In this document: positions 42,866 to 51,979 of the stretch, piece after piece
How positions within the stretch are numbered: position 1 is the first letter of the stretch
How the letters are laid out: each line of letters opens with the position of its first letter
NCBI GenBank assembly: GCA_950097015.1
Contig: CATNEN010000005.1
Location: 4,641,501 to 4,705,500 of the forward strand
Origin: Macrostomum hystrix
Lineage: Eukaryota > Platyhelminthes > Macrostomidae
Direction: 5' to 3'
DNA: 64,000 nt
Program-made: the position numbers and the translations under genes
Notes under the pieces: model-generated
The model's input: only the letters and a program-made list of their open reading frames with translations
Databases searched by the model: none
Told to the model about the DNA's origin: nothing

Positions 42866-45170
42866 TCAGAGTGAAATCCCTTTCTTTCATCGCTTTAGCT
42901 AGAAGCATTGCCTCATCATCAGCCAGGTGCAGCTCTCGCTGAAGGCTGCCACGCCGCTCCCAATCCATCAGCTTGGAGCCGTCAATTTGGCCAGCTGCTA
43001 GGCGCTGACTGACGCTCGTCAATCCGCTTTTCTTGCACCAGAGTTGAACCCACGAAGTCGGATAGCCAAGCATGGTGCGCTGCCACTGACCGTCCGCTGG
43101 TTCAGTGTAGCGTTGAGGACCTAAAGGGTGAGAATAGGTCATTGGTAGATTGCTTGGTTAGGGTAGACTGGTAGTAAGAGCGGTCAAGCCGCGGGCAGAA
43201 GGGTTGGAGGCTTGTCGTGCAATGTACACTGCCTGACGATGAGAAAGTCAGGGCAGAAGGGTTGGAGGCTTGTCGTGCAATGTACACTGCCTGACGATGA
43301 GAAAGTCAGGGCAGAAGGGTTGGAGGCTTGTCGTGCAATGTACACTGCCTGACGATGCGAAAGTCAGGGCAGAAGGGTTGGAGGCTTGTCGTGCAATGTA
43401 CACTGCCTGACGATGCGAAAGTCAGGGCAGAAGGGTTGGAGGCTTGTCGTGCAATGTACACTGCCTGACGATGCGAAAGTCAGGGCAGAAGGGTTGGAGG
43501 CTTGTCGTGCAATGTACACTGCCTGACGATGCGAAAGTCAGGGCAGAAGGGTTGGAGGCTTGTCGTGCAATGTACACTGCCTGACGATGCGAAAGTCAGG
43601 GCAGAAGGGTTGGAGGCTTGTCGTGCAATGTACACTGCCTGACGATGCGAAAGTCAGGGCAGAAGTGCACACCTGTGTGAAGTACACGCGCTGGGGTTTA
43701 AACAAAAGCTTTTAATTATTGTTGTTAAATTGCTTTGCATTAAAAAAAAATTAAATTTGACGTATAGAAAACGCGCCGCTTTTGTGAAATCTGTTTACTA
43801 GTCGTGAGATGTCACAACCAGTAAACACACTTCAGCACGATGGCATTCAAGGCATTGCTGTAAAATAATATAATGACATTTGTGAAATACGTAGCCAATC
43901 TATAGAGGCTGTGACAATGTACGAGCTAGTTGTCTTTTCTAAGCAATGATTATGCTTCTTTGTGAAGCCCTTCTTTTGAGCACAAATAGCAGCAGGAAAG
44001 TATAGCATTTTTAGCATAGAACTATATAGGCCACATATTTTGTTATATGACAACTGACAGCGTGAAGATAATGCTGTGTGACAAACATACAGATCTACTT
44101 GCCAAGTAAAATCTCCAGACCCTAAAGACACTCACCTAGAACAGACCCACAGACACCGATAAACAGAACCGACACTAACAACAGAGCAGACACTAACAAC
44201 AGAGCAGACAATTACAACAGAGCAGACACTAACAACAGAACAGACACTAACAACAGAACAGACACTAACAACAGAACAGACACTAACAACAGAACAGACA
44301 CTAACAACAGAGCAGACACTAACAACAGAGCAGACACTAACAACAGAACAGACACTAACAACAGAGCAGACACTAACAACAGAACAGACACTAACAACAG
44401 AACAGACACTAACAACAGAACAGACACTAACAACAGAGCAGACACTAACAACAGAGCAGACAATTACAACAGAGCAGACACTAACAACAGAGCAGACACT
44501 AACAACAGAGCAGACACTAACAACAGAGCAGACACTAACAACAGAGCAGACACTAACAACAGAGCAGACACTAACAACAGAGCAGACACTAACAACAGAG
44601 CAGGCACTAACAACAGAGCAGACACTAACAACAGGGCAGACACTAACAACAGAGCAGACACTAACAACAGAGCAGACACTAACAACAGAGCAGACACTAA
44701 CAACAGAGCAGACAATTACAACAGAGCAGACACTAGCAACAGGGCAGACACTAACAACAGAGCAGGCACTAACAACAGAGCAGACACTAACAACAGAGCA
44801 GACACTAACAACAGAGCAGACATCACATCAGGAAGACACCTAGAACAGGACGAAACTTGAAGACTCCTAGAAAAGAAAGACACCTGAAGATACCGAGACA
44901 GCAGAGACACTCACAACAGACACAAGTCGTCTCAGCAGACTCACACAAGCTGCTCCACTTGAAGCTGGTCACCCAGGGACAATTGTCGCACGTGAAGACG
45001 TCAAAGCCGACCTCCTCGCCCTGGGCAGCGGAGATGCCAGTCGGCGTGGTCGTAACCCGCAGATCCTGACTGGCGCATTTGTAGCACGTTGAGTAGCCAG
45101 AATTGAAAAACGCCTGTTTGTGAGCTCGAATCTGATCGCCGACTGCTTGATCAGTCGAGATGAAATCCAT
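42861..45170 (-). CDS. 161-residue protein with zinc ribbon and SAM-like C-terminus (2 exons)
   Basis: Exon 1 is 45170-44945 and exon 2 is 43120-42861, joined in phase 1 by a GTGAGT donor and a TTTAG acceptor across an 1,824-base intron. The N-terminal half has two Cys pairs, CYKC (residues 29-32) and CDNC (61-64), at zinc-ribbon spacing, followed by PWVTSFKW. The C-terminal half (about 98-158) contains SWVQLWCKKSGLTSVSQRL, then GQIDGSKLMDW and a closing helix, a pattern like a SAM domain. The start has strong context (A at -3, G at +4). I do not recognise the protein. Nucleic-acid or protein binding is suggested by the folds only. The gene is head to head with COG3, with a transposon between. 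Its intron carries the SINE-derived satellite and an 18-bp array. Confidence 0.7.
43186..43705 (+). repeat. SINE internally expanded into a 58-bp satellite (about 8 copies)
   Basis: The left flank GCCGCGGGCAGAAGGGTTGG resembles the SINE segment GCCGCGGAGAGAAGGCTTGG (compare 53595-53625). Each 58-bp unit runs GGCTTGTCGTGCAATGTACA, CTGCCTGACGATG, then GAAAGTCAGGGCAGAAGGG, which are SINE segments with the middle deleted. After the last unit the sequence continues into the SINE 3' part (CACACCTGTGTGA). The first copies read GATGAG and the later ones GATGCG. Confidence 0.9.
44160..44825. repeat. 18-bp minisatellite in the zinc-ribbon gene intron (about 37 copies)
   Basis: The unit is GAGCAGACACTAACAACA, with GAACAGACAC variants in the left half and CAATTACAACA interruptions at 44210, 44461 and 44713, about 252 bases apart. 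The spacing indicates a 14-unit higher-order block. Confidence 0.94.
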
Positions 45171-45781
45171 GATGCTTTTTTTAAAGCTTTTTATATATTA
45201 TCAGCTGTTAAATTATACAGTTTTCTTAGGCCAAATCTGCAGCTTTATCTGTACTTGATGATTTTGAGATGACAGTTTTGATATGCCACATTGTTTAGCT
45301 GTATATAAGTAATGACAGAATTTCATTGTGCCTTAGGTGCTTATAGGCTATAACAATATAAAGAGGCATACAAGACAGCGGTGGGCTCAATAAGGTGAAG
45401 AGCTCAAAGTAAACTAAAAAGCTCACACACTGTGATAATTGGTTGTCAGTCTTTTCCAGACTCAATCTGGAATTTTAATATATAATGAAAATAATTGAAT
45501 TTAAGTAAAAATAAAAATGGCCGATCGTACAGAAAAAACTAGCTTACTGTCATGCATCCAAAAACTACTAAACGTCAGTAGTTTTACCACCTTGATATTA
45601 GCGTCTTAATAGGCGACACAACAAAGTAGCATAATATAAATATTTTAACTTCATAGTAGAAACTAGCCCCAAATAAACGAGGCAAAATTTATTTTATAAT
45701 GACCAGCTTATTGATCAGTTTCGCGAACAAATGCAAAATGCAGTAGGCTACAGTTTTTTTCCGAAGATGATCTAGCTGCTT
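45171..45781. other. Divergent 5' flank left of the transposon
   Basis: AT-rich upstream region of the minus-strand zinc-ribbon gene, up to the transposon's left end. No array and no further gene were seen; the gene's promoter should lie here. Confidence 0.5.
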
Positions 45782-45850
45782 CCCTAGTCCATGCTAACGT
45801 TAGGACTAACGTTTGCTTCTCGTTATTTATAAGATTTTTATGTAACGTTA
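45782..45850 (+). repeat. Left terminal inverted repeat and subterminal motifs
   Basis: CCCTAGTCCA is followed by CTAACGTTAGGACTAACGTT and a further TAACGTTA near 45840. Past the 10-bp perfect part, the inner ACGTTAG also pairs with the right end after a short gap. Confidence 0.75.
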
Positions 45851-46491
45851 ATGCGGTAACTAAAAATTAACAATAATTCCAAACTGTAAAATCAATTTTT
45901 AGTCTAATAACTTAATAGATAATAATTTAGTTATTATTTTAATTTGGAGATTTAGGCAGAAATAAAAAAAGTTGCAAAAGAAATATGAATTTTCTTATAA
46001 TACAAAAATCAAGATGGCCGTCAATGAAATTTTAAATTAAATCCTTATTGAACTAGCGGAATATTCTATTATATTCTATAATCTAGATATTCAGCTACAA
46101 AAACTAAAAATATAGACAGATAGTTTAAGAAAAATGTTTATGTTATCGTTATTTGTAAATGTAAATGTTATTTTATAACATAATTTTATAAAATGTTATT
46201 TTTGTTTTAGGCAATGAAATAAAATCTGTTGAAATAATTATTTTGTCTAAATAACTGTTTGCCCTATTGTAGCCAGTGTCTATATAGTATGTTAATATCT
46301 ATTATGTTAGTATTATTTTCTATCTATTATTTATATCTAAAGCAACTTTTTATATGTAGCTTATTCATATTACTAAATAAATTTAACTTAGGCCTAACAG
46401 TTGGCACCTTAGTACAATCATCATAATATTTTTTCAATGTGATAGACATTGTAAGATTGATTTAAAACAATTGACTAATTTTGAATTCCAG

Positions 46492-46497
46492 ATGTAA
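46492..46497 (+). promoter_or_regulatory. Start-stop minimal uORF (ATG TAA) abutting the transposase start
   Basis: TTCCAG is followed by ATGTAA and then directly by the transposase ATG at 46498. Either the ATGTAA acts as a two-codon uORF, or TTCCAG is a splice acceptor that places it at the exon start. Both readings can be true together. Confidence 0.4.
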
Positions 46498-48555
46498 ATG
46501 AACCAAAGGCAACTAAAGCGAAGTATTAATGAAATTGAAGCTAAAATAAAAGACCAAGAGAAACATATAGAAAATTCATTGTCTCAACAAATTTACTATT
46601 TATACCCACTTCAAGATGAATCATCTAGTGGCATTTGTTTGTCAGATATTGATATTGACATTGACAAGATTTTGAGCAACTTTGTCTTAGAAGAGTTTTC
46701 TAATAATGGTCTTCACCTTATTGAGGTGGAAGATACTTCTGATGTTGACCATTTTGAACATGAAGACACATTGCTACAACATTTTGTAGACATTACAAAA
46801 GAATTTTTATCAGACTTATCAGAAAGGTCAGAGTCTTATGACAAAGTCCAAAGTAGCTTCAAAGATGACTTGGCTGCATGGGTTGTTGAAGCCAAAGTGA
46901 GTCAAGTACATATTACGTCTTTACTGCATCTACATGCTAAACATTTTCCAAATTTGGATCTTCCATTGACAGCATCAACATTGTTGGCTCATAGCACTAA
47001 TGCAAAGTCATATTACTGTTCTAAAGATATCTATTATGTTGGTGTACAGTCTGCAATTGAATCTATAATAGATAATTCTTTATCAAGCATACATACCAAA
47101 TCTAATCAGTTGACTCTATTCCTAAATATTGATGGAATCAGTTTTTTCAAAAGTTCTGGCTACCAGTGCTGGCCTATTCTTGGTTTTGTTCCTGAATTAC
47201 AATCTGAACCTTTTGTCATCCAGTTCTATTATTCAAGAGATAAGCCAAATCCCAAACAACTGTGTTCTGAACTGATTAAAGAATTGAATCATCTAATTTC
47301 AAGTGGATTTGATTATTGTGGTCATCATTATGCAATTTTAACAAAGGCAATAATTTGTGATGCACCAGCTAGGTGCTTATTGAAGTGCACTAAGTATCCA
47401 ACTGGTTATCATAGTTGTGACAAATGTAAAGTAGAAGGTACTCGATGTGAGGAAAGAAGTTGCATTGTCTTTGATGAAGTTAATGCTGATCTACGAACTG
47501 ATCTTGAATTTCGACTGCAAATTGATGAGGATCACCATAATGAAGCCAATGGATTATCACCATTTCTTGAATTAAATTCAATTGACATGGTTGCATCATT
47601 TCCACTTGATGTTCTTCATGTGGCATATCTTGGTGTTATGAGAAGGATGATGTATTTCTGGATAAAAGAGGGCCCATACAAGGTCCGAATGCCAAGTCAG
47701 GCTATTAAGACTTTATCTGCCAATTTAGTTTCATTAAAATCACATGTCCCATCAGAATTTTGCCGAAAGCCACGAGGGCTTAATGAGCTTTGCTATTGGA
47801 AAGGAGCTGAATTCCGATCATTTATTCTCTATTATGGAATCATTGTTTTAAATGATGCTAGTATTCCAAAGGACATTTATCCTCATTTTCTATACTTTCA
47901 CATTGCAATGCATCTTCTTTGTGGTAAATCTGCAATGCTAAGTGTAAATGTTGTTGCTGCAACCAATCTGCTAAAAGAATTTGTTACAAAGTCATCTGGA
48001 TTGTATGGACGTGGATTTGTCTCAAACATAGTTCATTCTCTGATTCATTTGCCAAATGACTGTGAAAAATTTGGTGCAGTAGATGCATTTTCTGCTTTTC
48101 GATTTGAAAGTTTTTTGCAGATTCTAAAGAACAGACTATGCAGTGGTAATCAAGTGATTGCTCAACTGAGAAATCGGACTGGTGAATATTTGATGACAAA
48201 AAGGTCCAGGGCTGAGCTTGCCGTACCATCTCACAAGAGTACAATAAGAGTTAACAGCAGAGATTGTTTTATTATCACAAGGACTCTTCAAGTCTGTCTT
48301 GTTACTGAAGTTTTGCCTGCTAAGTTCAAGGTGATGGAATTTACACAGAAAGAAGATTTTTATTCCTATCCAATAAAAAGTTCAGCTGTAGGAATATTTT
48401 TTGTCAAAGATGGCTGTTTTGGAGCACCATTCGATGTCACTGATGATTGCATATTGGACAAGGCTTGCGGTTTTCCTGTAAAGAAAGGATATGTTATCAT
48501 TCCTCTTCGCCTTGACTTTCCAGATTCACATGGAGAAAAATTGGCTTGTTGTTAG
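46498..48555 (+). CDS. TNP2-like (CACTA superfamily) transposase, 685 residues
   Basis: One uninterrupted frame. The central part follows the pattern of CACTA TNP2-type transposases: an acidic strand LFLNIDGISFFKSSGYQCWP (residues about 207-226), then FVIQFYYSRDKPNP, LIKELNHLISSG, a second acidic motif AIICDAPARCLLKCTKYP, a Cys pair GYHSCDKCK, and further on FPLDVLHVAYLGVMRRMM and YWKGAEFRSFILYYG. The first two Asp are plausible members of the RNase H-like catalytic set; the third acid was not fixed. The protein would bind the element ends and move it. The N-terminal ~150 residues are acidic and helical. The family is common in invertebrate genomes as uncharacterised transposase-like proteins. 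Codon use is AT-rich, unlike the GC-rich host exons. Its last 26 bases overlap the next gene's start in another frame. Confidence 0.8.
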   Translation: MNQRQLKRSINEIEAKIKDQEKHIENSLSQQIYYLYPLQDESSSGICLSDIDIDIDKILSNFVLEEFSNNGLHLIEVEDTSDVDHFEHEDTLLQHFVDITKEFLSDLSERSESYDKVQSSFKDDLAAWVVEAKVSQVHITSLLHLHAKHFPNLDLPLTASTLLAHSTNAKSYYCSKDIYYVGVQSAIESIIDNSLSSIHTKSNQLTLFLNIDGISFFKSSGYQCWPILGFVPELQSEPFVIQFYYSRDKPNPKQLCSELIKELNHLISSGFDYCGHHYAILTKAIICDAPARCLLKCTKYPTGYHSCDKCKVEGTRCEERSCIVFDEVNADLRTDLEFRLQIDEDHHNEANGLSPFLELNSIDMVASFPLDVLHVAYLGVMRRMMYFWIKEGPYKVRMPSQAIKTLSANLVSLKSHVPSEFCRKPRGLNELCYWKGAEFRSFILYYGIIVLNDASIPKDIYPHFLYFHIAMHLLCGKSAMLSVNVVAATNLLKEFVTKSSGLYGRGFVSNIVHSLIHLPNDCEKFGAVDAFSAFRFESFLQILKNRLCSGNQVIAQLRNRTGEYLMTKRSRAELAVPSHKSTIRVNSRDCFIITRTLQVCLVTEVLPAKFKVMEFTQKEDFYSYPIKSSAVGIFFVKDGCFGAPFDVTDDCILDKACGFPVKKGYVIIPLRLDFPDSHGEKLACC

Positions 48556-50146
48556 CTTTGCTGAAGGAACCATTGCTGTAATTCCTAGCACCTGGCTTGA
48601 TTCCAATTCTAACACAGTTTACTTCCCACCTGCCAGTGATGACCATCGGAAAATGTATTCTAAGAGCCCAATGGCTAACTGGGACGAATATCATGAATTC
48701 AAAATCGTATTTCGAAGTAGTAAGTGTAACTTTGCTTTTATTTTCAAGAAACAATTTTTTAGCTATCGTTTAAAGTGTTTAAACAATTCGTTTAACTTCA
48801 GATGAATATGCGACTGCTGTCGATAAGGAAAAGAAGTACCAATTTTCAAGTCTCTCTTGCAGCGACTCAGATCATGAATTGGCTAGGAAAAGAAGACGTC
48901 CTGAAGGTATGTTTTCAGATGGATATACTATAATGCATTTTTCCTAATGTATTGACTTGAAATTATTTTCCCGTGCTTATCAAATGCAGAATCCAGGTTA
49001 ATCGACAAACATCCTGCGAATAAAAGAAGCAGTGACACGAGCATCTCAAGATATGAACAGACTAGTGATGACGATGATCCAGTGCCGCCACCTCTTTATG
49101 TAAGAGTAATGACCGCTTACAATCAGAGTCTGCCACTGGGATCTGCAGCTGCCACTTTCATGGACGCGACTACGACACCCAAGTCGGCTGCTGCGGTGAC
49201 GCCTAGCAACGTTGCGACAACCGTGGCTGCTGCGGGGGTGACGCCTAGCAACGTTGCGACAACCGTGGCTGCTGCGGGGTTGACGCCTAGCAACGTTGCG
49301 ACAACCGTGGCTGCTGCGGGGTTGACGCCTAGCAACGTTGCGACAACCGTGGCTGCTGCGGGGTTGACGCCTAGCAACGTTGCGACAACCGTGGCTGCTG
49401 CGGGGGTGACGCCTAGCAACGTTGCGACAACCGTGGCTGCTGCGGGGGTGACGCCTAGCAACGTTGCAACAACCGTGGCTACTGCTTCAACTCAACCGAA
49501 GCTCTTAGACTCTCTAGACGTGACATTAACGCCAAGAGGTGCAAGCGCCAGAAATTCCGCAGCCAGGAATGCTGATTTCGGCATCAGCAATGAGGCCTTT
49601 GAATCTATTGCCACTGAGCTATTGGCAGAACGTGGAGCAAACAGAGACGCAACAACTGGTCCTAGTCACCTCCGTCTTCTTTGTGCGACGTTTGTCTTGG
49701 TTAGAGAAAACAATCAAATGCTTCGCAATCTCATTTCAAAACAGCAGATAAGTTCTGCAAACGTGCTTCAGCAACTTCCTTGCCATTTACCAATTGGAAC
49801 AATTGGTGATCTAAAATTGTTCGAAGAGCACCTAAATGAAAATGAAAATGTCGTTCTGAATTCAATCGGTCGGATCGGTGGTTCAGATGTGCGATCTGCC
49901 ACGTACATGGCATGTAAGACAACCATTTCAGTCAATGTGGCAAAGGTTCTGAATTGGGCTGGGACAAATCGGGCTTCGGAAAAAGCTTCACTAAGAGATG
50001 AATTTCCAAAAACCTTTGACTACATTCTCAAACTGACTCGTTTAAGTCAACCTGATGCGAGTCGAGAAGCTGTTATCGATGCAGTTCAGCGTTGGTTGAA
50101 AAAAGCCCCGTTCGCAAAAAAAGACAGTGCTAATGCCGCAGAGTAG
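48530..50146 (+). CDS. DUF4806-type second protein of the transposon (483 residues, 3 exons)
   Basis: Exons: 48530-48719, 48802-48906 and 48990-50146, with phase-1 junctions and consensus GTAAGT/GTATGT donors. Exon 1 encodes MEKNWLVVSFAEGTIAVIPS and a Trp-rich segment typical of the N-terminus of such companion proteins. Exon 2 is basic at its end (ARKRRRPE, a possible nuclear signal). Exon 3 holds seven 14-residue repeats (TPSNVATTVAAAG plus V/L). The C-terminal domain is DUF4806-like (about residues 360-450: LPIGTIGDLKLFEEHLN, then VVLNSIGRIGGSDVRSATYM). The function of DUF4806 is unknown; pairing with a TNP2-like transposase suggests a DNA-binding or accessory role (inference). ATG 48530 lies six bases after a CCAG acceptor, and the same spacing is seen at the transposase start. 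AATAAA occurs at 50523. Confidence 0.7.
49196..49489 (+). repeat. 42-bp coding VNTR (7 copies) in the DUF4806-type gene
   Basis: Seven tandem 42-bp copies encode TPSNVATTVAAAG plus Val or Leu. Copies differ at only a few bases, so the expansion is recent, and the length keeps the frame. Confidence 0.95.
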
Positions 50147-50522
50147 GCCCAATTTTTTCCTTAAACATAGTTGACTTAATTATCATGCTTTGATTTTTAT
50201 GCCATCAACATCCTAATAATTTTTTCTGTATTTTTTGTTCCAGTTCTATTCGCTTTTTCATTTATTTGCTCACATTTTTTCTGGGGTCGTTACTTCCCAC
50301 AATGACAGCGCAACCAAGACCGAATTTAGGGGGCGCCGCCCCGAAATGCTAACCAAACCACTGTCCTTGTTACATAAGGGCCCTCATACTTGTCGCCCCT
50401 AATAATATTTGAGAGCCTTATACTTAACGCCCCCTTTTTGCGGCACAACGACGCCCATTAGTTTGCCATCTTTTGTATTACTTGATGTAGGTCTTTTATG
50501 TGTTATGTGTCGAGAAAATAAG

Positions 50523-50528
50523 AATAAA
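50523..50528 (+). terminator. Poly(A) signal AATAAA of the transposon genes
   Basis: AATAAA about 375 bases after the TAG of the DUF4806-type gene and inside the right half of the element. Confidence 0.4.
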
Positions 50529-51106
50529 AAACTGAGCTTATGTATTGTTGTATGTATTAAATGTATAGTTGGCCAGGAGGAACGAGGAGATAAGAGGTGG
50601 CTGGCCCCGCAGCCAATCAGAAAAATAAGAGAGAATGCGAGGAGACAGCCATATGGAGAAGTAAGCTGACAGAGGGACAAGAGTGCAGGTAAACTCAACA
50701 AAGATGAGAGGCGGTGAATTCAAGGAAAGATTGATAGTCGCAACACCCAAAAAATGGAGACATTTTTACATTCGAGTAAAACTGGGAAGTAGATTCGAGT
50801 GGCGGTGGGTTGAGGAAACTTACACTGTTTCTATTAGAAGTATTTTTTTATTACCGTATCTATTTAAATAGCTAAATATATTGCAATGTTTAAAGTAATT
50901 GTCACACTTTATTGGACAACTTAGTGGAATTACACATTTGAAAATATTTATTTGGTCAGTTTAATTGCATGATTTTGGTTCACTGTCTTATTCTTGCTCC
51001 AATTAATACTTTTGTTGCATTGGCAACGGTGCGTTATGAAAAATATATAGTATAAAATCAGCACGGAAAAAACCGTTAGGTTATAGTCAGTTATTGTGGA
51101 ATAAAG

Positions 51107-51257
51107 TAACGTTAAAATTCTAACGGAAAACTAACATTAGTCTAACGACCGAACTAACGGAAAGACTAACGTTAAAGTCTAACGTAAACCTAACGGAAAT
51201 TCGTTCGTCCTGTAACGTTTTTCTAACGTGCTTCTAACGTCAGACCTTGGACTAGGG
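51107..51257 (+). repeat. Right terminal inverted repeat and TAACG subterminal cluster
   Basis: About ten CTAACG or GTAACG motifs in the same orientation occur in 135 bases, ending with TGGACTAGGG at 51248-51257. The regular motif clustering fits transposase-binding subterminal repeats. Confidence 0.75.
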
Positions 51258-51979
51258 TTGTATACAGTATTTTGATGTTTTTCAATGCTGTTATTCTGCA
51301 AAGATACAGTTATGCAGCAAAACAGGCGTCGAGTACATCCTGAAACGAGTAACTTAGCGGTTTTGTATGCTTTGTGTTCGAGATGGCATTTGAATTTTTG
51401 TATGTTAGTTTAAAACATAGCCACAAAACAGCAAGGAAAAAAAATTTAAACCCGCCAGAGTTTTCAATTATCGTGATCGTAGTATATCAAATACAAGTAT
51501 AATTTTTACGTTTTAAACTAAAAAATACTCTTTTTTAACTAAAAATATGCACTTAAACTTACAAGTAATAAGAAACAAGCTTTTAAATAAATACAAAGTG
51601 GATGTTGTAAAGAATAGTTCATGGTTTCAAGTTAAATAATTTCGATAAAACGCGATGACGCACAGCGTGTTTATATGAGTTCGTCTGCTCATCATTTCGT
51701 GTTGCTGTGTTGTCTTTGTTCGCATTAGCGCTAAGTTGCTTGTATGATTCGTTTTTTGCAGAGTCATAAGAAGCTAATAATTAAGAGTACCCCGCTTTCA
51801 CATATGATCCAACCACATTTCGTTGTTAAAATATCCCGCTGTGCAATTTTAAGTAAAAAGTTGTCATAGAAAAAGATATATACTATTGACGTTTAAAATT
51901 ACAATATCAGTTAACTGAGAATAGTTTTACGACACGTAATTAGATAGTAAATCGAGATACTTCCACCTCATTAATTACA
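51258..51979. other. COG3 5' flank
   Basis: AT-rich sequence between the transposon's right end and the COG3 start. It should contain the COG3 promoter and 5' UTR. No array and no clear core-promoter motif were identified. Confidence 0.5.

Larger units (their letters stand above)
45782..51257 (+). mobile_element. CACTA-like DNA transposon, apparently complete (5,476 bp)
   Basis: The left end CCCTAGTCCA (45782-45791) is exactly complementary to the right end TGGACTAGGG (51248-51257). Both ends are flanked by TT, consistent with a 2-bp target duplication. Subterminal TAACG/AACGTTA motifs cluster at both ends (three on the left, about ten on the right at 51107-51241), as is typical of CACTA/EnSpm elements. 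Between the ends lie a 685-codon TNP2-like transposase frame and a spliced DUF4806-type gene, both open. The element sits between the head-to-head starts of the zinc-ribbon gene and COG3. Confidence 0.75.

Noticed and set aside
44212-44910. Hydrophobic Leu/Val/Ser minus-strand frames
   Set aside because: They look like membrane segments but are translations of the 18-bp array in the zinc-ribbon gene intron.
50399-50871. Small open frames in the right half of the transposon
   Set aside because: They are 62-100 codons on both strands with no domain or splice support, located after the poly(A) region of the second gene or overlapping each other.
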